A DNA stretch of 47,561 nt, taken from NCBI GenBank assembly GCA_902534685.1, contig CACAQP010000002.1, positions 1-47,561 on the forward strand, given 5' to 3'. Of the stretch, positions 9,046-17,804 are shown piece by piece. Each line of letters begins with the position of its first letter. Position 1 is the first letter of the stretch. The notes below the pieces were generated by a model, which searched no databases, was not told the DNA's origin, and worked only from the letters and a program-made list of their open reading frames with translations. The position numbers and the translations under genes were made by a program. This DNA is from an uncultured Prochlorococcus sp. (GTDB lineage Bacteria; Cyanobacteriota; Cyanobacteriia; PCC-6307; Cyanobiaceae).

Positions 9046-10332
9046 ATGATACTCTTCCAACAAATGATGGTTGCAGGTGCATCTTTGAGCTTGATAGTTC
9101 CAATAGCTGCTCAAGCTTACGATGTTGTAAATCTAGAAGAAATAAATAGCTACTCTAGTAGCCGAACAAAATCTTCAAGAATTGATAGTAAAACATTCAT
9201 TAACGAAGTTAGTGAAGATATTGCGAACCTTAAAGCTCCTGTTGATGGCCTAAAGGGTAAAAAAAATGATTTTGAAGCTGGTAGCTTCTCAGATACAACT
9301 ACTTTAGATGGTAAAGCTATCTTTACAGTAGGTAGTGTAGATACCGAAGGTGCGACAAACCTATCTGAAGGATACACTGGCCAATTGATGGCGGCTTATA
9401 CATACCAAATGAACTTGAATTCAAGTTTTACGGGTGATGATAATCTTTACGTCAGACTTAAAACTGGTAACCATGACGGTTGGTCAGATATCAAAACGCC
9501 TTATAACACTTACCTAAGTGCTGGTACAGGAAAGGCTGGAGATATGCTTACTGTAGATAAGATTTGGTACACAACTCCAATCGGTGAGAATCACACTGTT
9601 TGGTTTGGTCCAAAGATCGAAAATTACTATATGCATGGAACAACTCCTTCGATATATAAACCTGTATTAAAGGCGTTTACACTTGGTGGTAATGCTGCTG
9701 CTTATGGTGCGAGCACAAGTCCAGGGGCTGGATGGGCTTATAACGCAGATAATGGTTTTGCAATAAGTTCTAACTTTACTTCTCAGACAGGTAATTCAAA
9801 TGGAATATTAAATGATGAGGTAGCAACAAGTTGGGCTACACAGGTTGGTTTTACTAAGCCACAATATTCAGTTTCAGCAATTATGAACTTGAAATATAAT
9901 GGCTGGTCTGATTCTTATTTCCAGTCAGTAGATGGGAAAGCAAGAGGTGGTGACGGTAGCAGTACCAATATCGGTTTAAGAGGTTGGTGGAGACCAGAAA
10001 GTACTGGTACAGCCACCCCTTCAATCTCTGTTGGTTATGATACTTCAGAAACTGGTGCTTCAGGTAACTCCAATACTACTGCTTACTTTGTAGGTCTTAC
10101 TTGGCAAGACATGATTAATGCTGATGACAGGATTGGTGTTGCTTTCGGTCAACCTCAAAAACATGAGGATGATACAGTTAATCCATTCTTGTATGAAGTA
10201 TATTATGACTACAAAGTAAATGATTCAGTTACTGTTACCCCCGCAATCTTTGGTGGTAAATCAAAGCATGGTTCAACAGGTAATGAAGTTGACATGACAG
10301 GATATGTATTAAATACTACATTCAAATTCTAA
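9046..10332 (+). CDS. som: Som-like outer-membrane porin, apparently lacking an SLH domain
   Basis: N-terminal signal peptide (MMVAGASLSLIVPIAAQAYDVVNLEEINSY), FSDTTTLDGKAIFTVGSVD beta-barrel start, C-terminal F (NTTFKF). ATG may be at 9064. Confidence 0.8.
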   Translation: MILFQQMMVAGASLSLIVPIAAQAYDVVNLEEINSYSSSRTKSSRIDSKTFINEVSEDIANLKAPVDGLKGKKNDFEAGSFSDTTTLDGKAIFTVGSVDTEGATNLSEGYTGQLMAAYTYQMNLNSSFTGDDNLYVRLKTGNHDGWSDIKTPYNTYLSAGTGKAGDMLTVDKIWYTTPIGENHTVWFGPKIENYYMHGTTPSIYKPVLKAFTLGGNAAAYGASTSPGAGWAYNADNGFAISSNFTSQTGNSNGILNDEVATSWATQVGFTKPQYSVSAIMNLKYNGWSDSYFQSVDGKARGGDGSSTNIGLRGWWRPESTGTATPSISVGYDTSETGASGNSNTTAYFVGLTWQDMINADDRIGVAFGQPQKHEDDTVNPFLYEVYYDYKVNDSVTVTPAIFGGKSKHGSTGNEVDMTGYVLNTTFKF

Positions 10333-10353
10333 ATTCAAATTTGAACAAAAAAT

Positions 10354-10380
10354 AACGCCCAAATAAGGGCGTTTTTTTTT
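10354..10380 (+). terminator. Rho-independent terminator of porin gene
   Basis: AACGCCC-aaataa-GGGCGTT followed by a T-run. Confidence 0.9.
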
Positions 10381-10424
10381 ACTTTTGAAAAAGATGTATA
10401 TTTGGATAAATTTATTTTAGATAC

Positions 10425-10652
10425 TTACCAGCAATTTTCTCCTTCTCCGATAGGGATACAAGTACTTGACTTAGCTGCTTCATCGGCAATCTTTTTTGCA
10501 TCTTTATCCAATATAAAATCAGCATCTATATCCATTTCTGTATTCCACTCTTTTAGACCACCCATATCATTCTCCCCACTATTAACAGATGATGAAATCG
10601 TTAATGCGCTAGTGGCAGCAATAAATAATGCAATCGAACTTTTTTTTGGCAT
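10425..10652 (-). CDS. Small secreted protein (75 aa) with C-terminal Cys pair
   Basis: Likely ATG at 10652: MPKKSSIALFIAATSALTISSSVNSGEND...STCIPIGEGENCW*; signal-peptide-like N-terminus. Confidence 0.6.
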   Translation of the reverse strand: MPKKSSIALFIAATSALTISSSVNSGENDMGGLKEWNTEMDIDADFILDKDAKKIADEAAKSSTCIPIGEGENCW

Positions 10653-10725
10653 TTCATAATTAAGATTCTTTTTGTATTTTAAATTTTTTTTTAACAATTT
10701 TCTTTTTATTGTATAAAATGATTCT

Positions 10726-11391
10726 TTAACTACCAAGTAGCCTCAAAAGATTAGAATAAGACTTGAAAATAAGATCTAATTCTTCTGACCTCCCATTTTT
10801 AGCAAGTAAGCCTTTTGCTCCTGCATCGAGATCAAATAAATATTCTCTTTCCTCGATTGATTTTATATAACTTTCTATCCAGCCCACACATACTACTCTT
10901 TCTCCATTTTTAATCTCTTTAACTGAATGCAAGTAAGTACTTGGATAAATAATTATCTCCCCTAAATTTAATTTGAATTCTTTTTCTGAATTCATATCTT
11001 CAATAATGAGTTCTCCCCCGTCGTATGTACTTTTATCAGCTAATGAAATGGTAAAAGATAAATCTGATCTACCTGTAGACATATATGGATTATCAATATG
11101 TCTTCCATATTTCATATCATTTATTGATTTCGTAAACATTATTCCATGTATTAATTTTGGTAAGGCAAAGCTTTTTATTAAAGGCATTGAAAGAATTTTC
11201 TTTTTGATTAAATAGGAGAATTTTTTCGATATTTCAGATTCTCTATTAAATTGCAAATTATTTTTTACGATTGAAGCGTGACTGCCAGCTGTTTTTTTGC
11301 CATCTTCCCAGTCTTCGTGGCATTTCTCTAATTCATTTTTTATTGAATTTATTTCTCTAGGATTTAATAACTGATAGATTAAATAGTTCAT
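10726..11391 (-). CDS. PKHD-type Fe(II)/2-oxoglutarate dioxygenase (PiuC/YbiX-like)
   Basis: MNYLIYQLLNPREINSIKNELEK... YGRHIDNPYM (HxD), GELIIED, IIYPSTYLHSV...GERVVCVGWIES. ATG at 11391 preferred over the longer ORF. Confidence 0.85.
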   Translation of the reverse strand: MNYLIYQLLNPREINSIKNELEKCHEDWEDGKKTAGSHASIVKNNLQFNRESEISKKFSYLIKKKILSMPLIKSFALPKLIHGIMFTKSINDMKYGRHIDNPYMSTGRSDLSFTISLADKSTYDGGELIIEDMNSEKEFKLNLGEIIIYPSTYLHSVKEIKNGERVVCVGWIESYIKSIEEREYLFDLDAGAKGLLAKNGRSEELDLIFKSYSNLLRLLGS

Positions 11392-11408
11392 ATTAAATAT
11401 AAAAAATG

Positions 11409-11424
11409 ATACATCTTGATGTAT
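11409..11424. promoter_or_regulatory. Perfect 7-2-7 palindrome in divergent promoter region
   Basis: ATACATC-TT-GATGTAT between the PKHD dioxygenase and futA. Confidence 0.45.
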
Positions 11425-11493
11425 ACAAGTTCGCTTTAAAAGTTTGTACCGTTTGTATGGGTATAAAGTAACCTTATAAACTATTTTTAAAAA

Positions 11494-12516
11494 GTGCAAA
11501 AACTTAAAAATTTAATTTATTCAGTGTTGACATGTTCATTTCTACTAAATGTTAATTTACCTGTAAATTCAACAGAAAAAGAAGTCAGAGTTTATTCAGG
11601 AAGACATTACAACACTGATAGAAATGTGTATAAAAAATTTGCAGAAGAAACTGGTATCAAAGTTCGATTAATCGAAGCTGCTGGGATTTCTTTAATCGAA
11701 AGACTAAAAAGAGAAGGAAGAAATTCTCAAGCTGATCTAATTTTACTTGTTGACGCAGCAAGAATTACTAATGCTTCAAAATTAGGTTTGCTTCAAAGCA
11801 TAGATTCTGCATCATTAGAAAATGATGTTCCTATTGGATTAAAAGACCCTAATAAAAAATGGTATGCATTAACTAGAAGGGTGAGAGTTATCGTGGCAAA
11901 TCCAAAGAGAGTAGATGTAAGCAAGATTAAAGATTTCACTGATCTTTCTGACCCCTCTTTGAAAGGAAAAGTATGCTTAAGAAATAGAAAAAGTCCTTAT
12001 AATCAATCTTTGGTGGCAAATCAAATCATTAATGAGGGGGAAGAGGTTACTAAAAAATGGCTTAATGGGATGATTTCAAATGTATCAAAGCCTTTTTTCC
12101 CAGGAGATATTTCTATTGTTAGAGCAGTCTCTAAAGGAAAGTGTGGTGTAGGGATTGTAAATCATTACTATGTTGCAAGAATGCTGGCAGGTGTAAATGG
12201 AAGAAGAGATGCTTTATATGCGAAAAAAACATCAGTTTTAACACCTAATCCTGCGCATGTAAATGTTAGTGCTGGCGGAGTAGCTAGATACGCTACAAAC
12301 AAAGATGAAGCTATTAAGCTTCTTGAATATCTAGCATCCCCAAAAGGAAGTAAAGGCCTTGCAGGCCCTACTTTTGAACATCCTTTGAAAGAGGTTAGTC
12401 AAAATTCAATTGTTAGAGCCTTTGGAGATTTTATCCCTGATAAAGTAACAGTTGTGGAACTTGGAGCAAGTAACTCTAAGGCAATAAAGTTGATGAAAGA
12501 TGCGGGGTGGGATTAA
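11494..12516 (+). CDS. futA: Fe(III) ABC transporter periplasmic binding protein (FutA/IdiA family)
   Basis: VRVYSGRHYNTDRNVYKKFAEETGIKVRLIEAAG..., VNHYYVARMLAG Tyr pair, YATNKDEAIKLLEYLASPKGSKGLA. GTG start. Confidence 0.93.
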   Translation: MQKLKNLIYSVLTCSFLLNVNLPVNSTEKEVRVYSGRHYNTDRNVYKKFAEETGIKVRLIEAAGISLIERLKREGRNSQADLILLVDAARITNASKLGLLQSIDSASLENDVPIGLKDPNKKWYALTRRVRVIVANPKRVDVSKIKDFTDLSDPSLKGKVCLRNRKSPYNQSLVANQIINEGEEVTKKWLNGMISNVSKPFFPGDISIVRAVSKGKCGVGIVNHYYVARMLAGVNGRRDALYAKKTSVLTPNPAHVNVSAGGVARYATNKDEAIKLLEYLASPKGSKGLAGPTFEHPLKEVSQNSIVRAFGDFIPDKVTVVELGASNSKAIKLMKDAGWD

Positions 12517-12572
12517 AAATTAAGATTTAAATAGACCGTGATTTATATTTTGTTGCATACTTATAAACATGT

Positions 12573-12657
12573 GGAGAGGTGGCTGAGTGGTCGAAAGCGA
12601 ACGACTCGAAATCGTTTAATAGGCAACTATTCGTGGGTTCGAATCCCACCCTCTCCG
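12573..12657 (+). tRNA. tRNA-Ser (CGA anticodon)
   Basis: GGAGAGG...CCTCTCC acceptor pairing, anticodon loop CTCGAAA, variable arm, GTGGGTTCGAATCCCAC T-arm. Confidence 0.95.
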
Positions 12658-12664
12658 TTAAAGG

Positions 12665-13924
12665 TTATTTGAGGCATATTTTTTCTTTGCCTTCTACTTT
12701 AATATAGTTAGGGCACTCAACATTATAATTAGGGAATATGGGAGGATCTTTTCTTATAGAAAGATCATTTTTTTGATTAGTTAGATCCTTTTTAAAAATA
12801 TTTTGGCAAATAGAATTTTTCTTATTTTTGAAAAAAGTTAAAGTAATTTCGTTACCTAAATTAATCGCCTCCTGAAAATCTTCACAAGCACCTTTCTCAT
12901 TACCAAGGCCTTGGCCTTTCGTAATACCACGATTATGAAAAGCGATAGAATATTTTGGATTTATGCTAAGAGCATTATTGTAGTCTTTTAAAGCGCCTTT
13001 GAAATCTCCAATTTTATTTTTAACTAATCCTCTATCTGTATAAGATGCAAAATCATCTGGTTTTTTCGCAATTGCATTTGTAAAGTCTTCAATTGCTCCT
13101 TCATATTGTCCTAATGAATCCTTTGCTAGTGCACGATTATAAAAAGATTCATTTAGAGGAAGAACATCAATTGCACTATTAAATTCTTTTATAGCTTTTT
13201 CGTAATTTCCTTTTTCAAATTCAATAACTCCTTTTGAAAAATATTCACCTGATTTATTAACTTTATAAATATAGTCAGAGGATTCTGAATAATCTAACTT
13301 AGGTTCATTTTGTAAATTATCTCCTATTGTTGAATCAACAGAGACATTGTTTGGAAGATCTGAATTACTGATATTTAAAGTTGCAATATTTTGACCTTGA
13401 TAAATATTATTGGGAATCGCAGAAATTAATATGCTTGGTATTAAAACTAAATTAAGTAATAAGATTGAATAAAGATAAGATTTTAAATTTCCTAATTCTC
13501 TCTTATTTGATTTTGAGAATAACCATCTTTGGTAAGGAAAGTTTATGGCATAAATGTAATTAAATATTTGACTTATTAGGATTGATAAATTTATATCAAC
13601 TTTGAAAGCATTTGTTAACCCGAGATCGATAAGTGCTGAAATAAAAAATAAGATGCCAGCTATCCAGAAATAACCCCAGTGTTTAATTTTTACAGCACAT
13701 AATGGTCCTATAAAATAAGCAATCCAGGATATGCCAGGTAAAGTGTTACCTTCAATTTTTTTAGATCTAAAGGGACTAAATTGAAATGTATTAACTCTTT
13801 TACCTTTTTTATCGATTAATTGATGATAAAAATCTTTTATAAATGAAGACTTAAGTACGTAACCTTGATCAATTAGGTCTTCAATTTTCTCTAACCTCAA
13901 ATTCATTTTTTTAGATATTGCCAT
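12665..13924 (-). CDS. TPR-repeat protein with N-terminal membrane domain
   Basis: Tandem TPR units (FEKGNYEKAIKEFNSAIDVLPLNESFYNRALAKDSLGQYEGAIEDFTNAIAKKPDD...) after several TM segments. Confidence 0.85.
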   Translation of the reverse strand: MAISKKMNLRLEKIEDLIDQGYVLKSSFIKDFYHQLIDKKGKRVNTFQFSPFRSKKIEGNTLPGISWIAYFIGPLCAVKIKHWGYFWIAGILFFISALIDLGLTNAFKVDINLSILISQIFNYIYAINFPYQRWLFSKSNKRELGNLKSYLYSILLLNLVLIPSILISAIPNNIYQGQNIATLNISNSDLPNNVSVDSTIGDNLQNEPKLDYSESSDYIYKVNKSGEYFSKGVIEFEKGNYEKAIKEFNSAIDVLPLNESFYNRALAKDSLGQYEGAIEDFTNAIAKKPDDFASYTDRGLVKNKIGDFKGALKDYNNALSINPKYSIAFHNRGITKGQGLGNEKGACEDFQEAINLGNEITLTFFKNKKNSICQNIFKKDLTNQKNDLSIRKDPPIFPNYNVECPNYIKVEGKEKICLK

Positions 13925-14046
13925 TTTCTTAAACTTTTAATTAATATTTTATATTTTGAACTACTAAAGAATATTAATCAATTCTGATCAAGAATATTAA
14001 AAAGTTTTAATTAACTGTTCTGGGATGTGTTGTGGGATTATCAACT

Positions 14047-14121
14047 ATGAGTTGGTTTGCCCTTACCTATCTATCCTATAGCGGCACATACGGACTGAAC
14101 TCAACTTCTGACTCTCCGTAA
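14047..14121 (+). other. Possible micro-ORF or gene remnant (24 aa from ATG; frame open from about 14014)
   Basis: (VLGCVVGLST)MSWFALTYLSYSGTYGLNSTSDSP*: one hydrophobic segment; no clear RBS. Confidence 0.2.
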
Positions 14122-14152
14122 ATTTATTGTTTCTGGAGTCCTAAAAATAAAT

Positions 14153-14176
14153 AAGAGGGCATTTATTTGCCCTCTT
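14153..14176 (-). terminator. Strong hairpin with minus-strand U-rich 3' flank
   Basis: AAGAGGGCA-tttatt-TGCCCTCTT (9 bp). Minus-strand downstream flank is ATTTATTTTTAGG; plus-strand flank is not U-rich. Confidence 0.5.
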
Positions 14177-14345
14177 CGAGTCTTATGCACCTCGCTGTCC
14201 ACAAAGTCGATGAAGTGCTATTGACTCCTGAATTATTTATACTCCTAACGAATGGGAAAAGATAGTCGCTACAACCACAAAGCACTAATACTCGGGTATT
14301 AATACTCTATTCATTTCAGTTGAATAAGAGGATAATTAAAGAGTA
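14177..14345 (-). ncRNA. Candidate minus-strand RNA (or degraded short ORF) ending at the 14153-14176 hairpin
   Basis: Long ORF-poor stretch with a minus-strand terminator-like end and internal hairpin TAATAC-tcgg-GTATTA. Confidence 0.25.
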
Positions 14346-14362
14346 GAGATATAGGAGGTTTT

Positions 14363-14521
14363 ATGAGACTAACCACTCCATTCACTGCCCTTAGAAATGC
14401 AACTTCAGATATTTGGAGAATGCATGATTTTAATTATCAACTACCAAAAGATCAAAGACAAGATTATTGGGAAAAAGAATGCAAAGACCACCCAACAAGT
14501 TCTCATTGCAAAGTTTACTAA
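14363..14521 (+). CDS. 52-aa protein with CP12-like C-terminal motif
   Basis: AGGAGG at 14353 plus ATG at 14363: MRLTTPFTALRNATSDIWRMHDFNYQLPKDQRQDYWEKECKDHPTSSHCKVY*; C-x8-C-x2-Y tail as in CP12. Confidence 0.75.
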   Translation: MRLTTPFTALRNATSDIWRMHDFNYQLPKDQRQDYWEKECKDHPTSSHCKVY

Positions 14522-14545
14522 AGCTAATATAAAATCAAGACTTTA

Positions 14546-14569
14546 AAAAGGCCCTTTTTAGGGTCTTTT
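14546..14569 (+). terminator. Rho-independent terminator after the 52-aa ORF
   Basis: AAAAGGCCCT-tttt-AGGGTCTTTT stem with one G.U pair. Confidence 0.75.
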
Positions 14570-14621
14570 CCTCTAAGTAAGTAGATATTAGATATTCTTT
14601 TAGTATAAAACTAAAGAAAAT

Positions 14622-15227
14622 ATGACTATTAATAATTCAATATCTAAATATGATTGGCAATATATCCTAAGCGCATCACTTTTAATTGCAGTTTTTTTAC
14701 TTACAGATTTAATTGGAGTCATTGATAAAGAATATTTTTACTTTGTACCAAGATTAATTAGTGATCAACCTTATAGGATTTTTACATCAATCCTAGTTCA
14801 TTCAGATTTAAATCACTTATTATCAAACATTGGTGGAATAATCATTACTAGATATTTTTTGATGAGACTTGGAATAGAAAGAAGATTTTTTTATCTGAAA
14901 TTTATTTTAATTTGTTCTTTTTTGAATTTTTTTATTATCTGGGTTTATGAAAAGATTTTATCGTACTTTCTTAATTTCTATCCCAACTATGCCACTTTAG
15001 GATTTAGTGGAATAATTTATGCTTTATTTGGATTCTTACTGTTAACGTCTTTTTATGGAAAGAGTCACTTTTTAGGCAAAAAAATTGGTTTAAAATCAAA
15101 TTACGAAGTGCAAAAAATGTCAAAGACAATATGCCTTATAGGTTTAATTTTCTCATTTTTGCCAGGGGTAAGTTTATTAGGTCATTTAAGTGGATTTTTT
15201 GCAGGATGTTTTTTATTCTTGATCTAA
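14622..15227 (+). CDS. Rhomboid family intramembrane serine protease
   Basis: HSDLNHLLSNIGG, LGFSGIIYALFGF (GxSG) and LLGHLSGFFAG (catalytic His) motifs. Confidence 0.85.
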   Translation: MTINNSISKYDWQYILSASLLIAVFLLTDLIGVIDKEYFYFVPRLISDQPYRIFTSILVHSDLNHLLSNIGGIIITRYFLMRLGIERRFFYLKFILICSFLNFFIIWVYEKILSYFLNFYPNYATLGFSGIIYALFGFLLLTSFYGKSHFLGKKIGLKSNYEVQKMSKTICLIGLIFSFLPGVSLLGHLSGFFAGCFLFLI

Positions 15228-15287
15228 ATAAGATTATTCTTTTACTTTTCTTTATCTAATTAAATAATAGGTAATCTTTAGTGAAAT

Positions 15288-15539
15288 TTATTTTTCCCAA
15301 AAGGGATCTGTAGTTAAAGAAACCTTTAAAGTACATTCTTTATTTTTTTTAATTTCACTGATACAAGCCCTCACTGTTTCACCATTTACATCTATCTCAC
15401 AGGCACCGCAACTACCTGTTAAGCAGCCAGTTGGAATTTCTAAACCTGCTTTTTTTGCAGTTGAGAACCAATCATCTCCCTCAGAGACGAATGTTTCTTC
15501 ATTGTTTGGCCATATTACTTTTATATTTTTTTCTTTCAA
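15288..15539 (-). CDS. [2Fe-2S] plant-type ferredoxin
   Basis: CLTGSCGACEIDVNGETVRAC cluster motif; 4-bp overlap with the upstream cobQ. Confidence 0.9.
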   Translation of the reverse strand: MKEKNIKVIWPNNEETFVSEGDDWFSTAKKAGLEIPTGCLTGSCGACEIDVNGETVRACISEIKKNKECTLKVSLTTDPFWEK

Positions 15540-17065
15540 CTTAAAAATGATTTGAGATTTAAATGTTTGTGGAATTCATTCGCAAGATTATCAATAATTG
15601 ATTGTCTCTTCTCTTTATAAGATATTGATTTTTTATTTAATATTGGTAAATTTTTACTCTTCCTTATTAAATTAATATATTCCTCTCTCCAACTATCATT
15701 TTCAAAGATCCCATGAATGTATGTTCCTGCAATAGTTCCGCCTTTATTATTTTCTTTGTACCAACCTAGATCTAAATCTTTAAAAATAGGTTTAATCTTT
15801 AATGAACTTTGAATTTCATCCAATACAGTATGACCATTATGAATTTCAAATCCATTAATTTCTGATTGGCATGGCCATATAGATTTAGAGTTGATTTGAC
15901 GTGTTAATTTTTTTTTAAAGAAAGTCGTTTTTAATGGTAGTAATCCAATCCCTTTAATTTTTTGTTCAGAATAATTTTTGGAACCCTCTTTAAAATAAGG
16001 ATCTTCAAGTGTAGTCCCTAACATTTGTAAACCTCCACATATTCCAATAATATTCCCTTTGTTATTTGAATATTCCCTTATATCTCCTGATAAGCCAGAA
16101 TTTTCAAGAAATATTTGATCTTTAATCGTTTGTTTACTGCCCGGCAGAATAATGAAGTCATACTTACTAAGGTTTTGTGATTCTCTAATCCATTCAATTA
16201 ATATTGTTTCTTCATTTTCTAGAGGGTCAAAATCTGAAAAGTTGCTTATGGAGGGCAACTTTACAATCCCAACTTTGATTTCAGGATTTTTAGAAAGTGA
16301 TTTTTTTTCTATTAAATCTAAAGAATCCTCTGGAGGAAATGAATCATTTAACCAAGGAATAATACCAATAACAGGGATTTGAGTTTTATTCTCTATCCAT
16401 TTTTTCCCATTTTCAAATAATGATAGGTCTCCTCTGAATCTATTTATAATAATTCCCTTAATAAGTTTCTTTTCTTCAGGCTTCATTAATTCAAGAGTGC
16501 CAATTATTTGTGCAAATACACCTCCCCTTTCAATATCAGTAACTAATATGCAATTCGCATTTAAATATTTTGCAATTCTTAAATTAGTAAGGTCTCTATG
16601 AATCAAATTCATCTCTACCGGACTGCCAGCCCCCTCGATAATTAAGCGGCAATTCGGATTCCTTTCATAAATAGAATTTAGACTTTTTTTAATTACTTCC
16701 CAGCCTGGAATAAACCAATCTTTATAGTAATTTTTTGCGGTTGTGGTGCCTATGCTTTTGCCAAGGTGAATCACCTCGCTTAGTGAGTTTCCTTGTGGTT
16801 TTAATAAAATGGGATTCATTTCTGTTGAGGGATTAATACCACAAGCAAAAGCTTGAAGTGCTTGTGAATATGCCATCTCTCCACCTTCCCAATCAACCCA
16901 AGCGTTGTTACTCATATTTTGTCCTTTAAAAGGTATTGGTTCTTCTCCTAAATTTTTAAGAATCCTGCAAATAGCAGTAACTGTTAAGGATTTTCCTGCT
17001 CCACTTGAAGTACCTAGGACCATTATTGGTTTCCTTATTTTATGTAATTTTGCTTCTGACTCCAT
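15536..17065 (-). CDS. cobQ: Cobyric acid synthase
   Basis: PIMVLGTSSGAGKS N-terminus, FKGQNMSNNA, and GICGGLQMLG glutamine amidotransferase domain. Confidence 0.96.
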   Translation of the reverse strand: MESEAKLHKIRKPIMVLGTSSGAGKSLTVTAICRILKNLGEEPIPFKGQNMSNNAWVDWEGGEMAYSQALQAFACGINPSTEMNPILLKPQGNSLSEVIHLGKSIGTTTAKNYYKDWFIPGWEVIKKSLNSIYERNPNCRLIIEGAGSPVEMNLIHRDLTNLRIAKYLNANCILVTDIERGGVFAQIIGTLELMKPEEKKLIKGIIINRFRGDLSLFENGKKWIENKTQIPVIGIIPWLNDSFPPEDSLDLIEKKSLSKNPEIKVGIVKLPSISNFSDFDPLENEETILIEWIRESQNLSKYDFIILPGSKQTIKDQIFLENSGLSGDIREYSNNKGNIIGICGGLQMLGTTLEDPYFKEGSKNYSEQKIKGIGLLPLKTTFFKKKLTRQINSKSIWPCQSEINGFEIHNGHTVLDEIQSSLKIKPIFKDLDLGWYKENNKGGTIAGTYIHGIFENDSWREEYINLIRKSKNLPILNKKSISYKEKRQSIIDNLANEFHKHLNLKSFLS

Positions 17066-17131
17066 TAGTAATTTATATTAATTTTAAAATTTATTAATTA
17101 TTAAATTGAATTATAATTTGGTAAAAAATTT

Positions 17132-17743
17132 GTGTTAATTCTAGCCTCTGCTTCTCAATCTAGAAAGAAATTACTAGAAAATTGTCAAATCGAATTTATC
17201 CAAATATCAAGTAACTTTGATGAAACTACTATTCAAGAAAAGAATATATTTAATTTAGCTTTGGAATTATCTTTTCAAAAGGCCAATAGTTTATCTGAAA
17301 ATATTCAAAACATTTCATTGCCCGAAGAATTTGATTATGGTCCTTTAGAAATACTTGGGTGCGATTCAATTTTTGAATTTAAAGGAGAAGCTTATGGAAA
17401 ACCATCTAATAAAGAGGAGGCATTTATTAGATGGAAAAAAATGTCTGGAGAATTTGGATTTTTACATACTGGACATACCCTGATAATTGGGGATTATGAT
17501 TCAACTTCCAAAATTTTTAAAATCACTGAAATAATAAAAAAAACAGTAAGTTCAAGAGTTTATTTTTCTAATTTGGAAGATTGGGAAATCAAGAGTTATG
17601 TAGATACAAATGAACCTTTATATTGCGCCGGAGGATTTGCCTTGGAAGGTATAGGCGGTAAATATATAGAAAAAATAGAAGGTTGTTTCAGTAATGTAAT
17701 GGGTTTAAGTTTGCCATGGCTCAGAGAAAATTTACATAGATAA
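17132..17743 (+). CDS. maf: Maf-family nucleotide pyrophosphatase
   Basis: [14 protein letters not shown] start, [42 protein letters not shown]. Confidence 0.93.
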   Translation: MLILASASQSRKKLLENCQIEFIQISSNFDETTIQEKNIFNLALELSFQKANSLSENIQNISLPEEFDYGPLEILGCDSIFEFKGEAYGKPSNKEEAFIRWKKMSGEFGFLHTGHTLIIGDYDSTSKIFKITEIIKKTVSSRVYFSNLEDWEIKSYVDTNEPLYCAGGFALEGIGGKYIEKIEGCFSNVMGLSLPWLRENLHR

Positions 17744-17756
17744 TAAAATTGAGCAA

Positions 17757-17790
17757 AAAAAAACCCTATCAAAAAGATAGGGCTTTTTTT
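17757..17790. terminator. Bidirectional terminator between convergent maf and psbC
   Basis: CCCTATC-aaaaa-GATAGGG flanked by A- and T-tracts. Confidence 0.9.
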
Positions 17791-17804
17791 AGATGAAATA
17801 GAAA

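Noticed and set aside
10402-10659. 85-aa plus-strand ORF after the porin terminator
   Set aside because: Mirrors the minus-strand secreted protein gene and starts at a non-ATG codon; the minus-strand product has a signal peptide and is preferred.
13970-14001. AGAATATT repeats and ATTCTGATCAAGAAT partial palindrome downstream of the TPR gene start
   Set aside because: Short AT-rich repeats expected by chance at this base composition; kept only as background to the 13.99-14.36 kb finding.
12573-14620. Possible integrated element or genomic island at tRNA-Ser
   Set aside because: No integrase, no repeated tRNA 3' end and no phage genes seen downstream; only a TPR gene and a short intergenic region.
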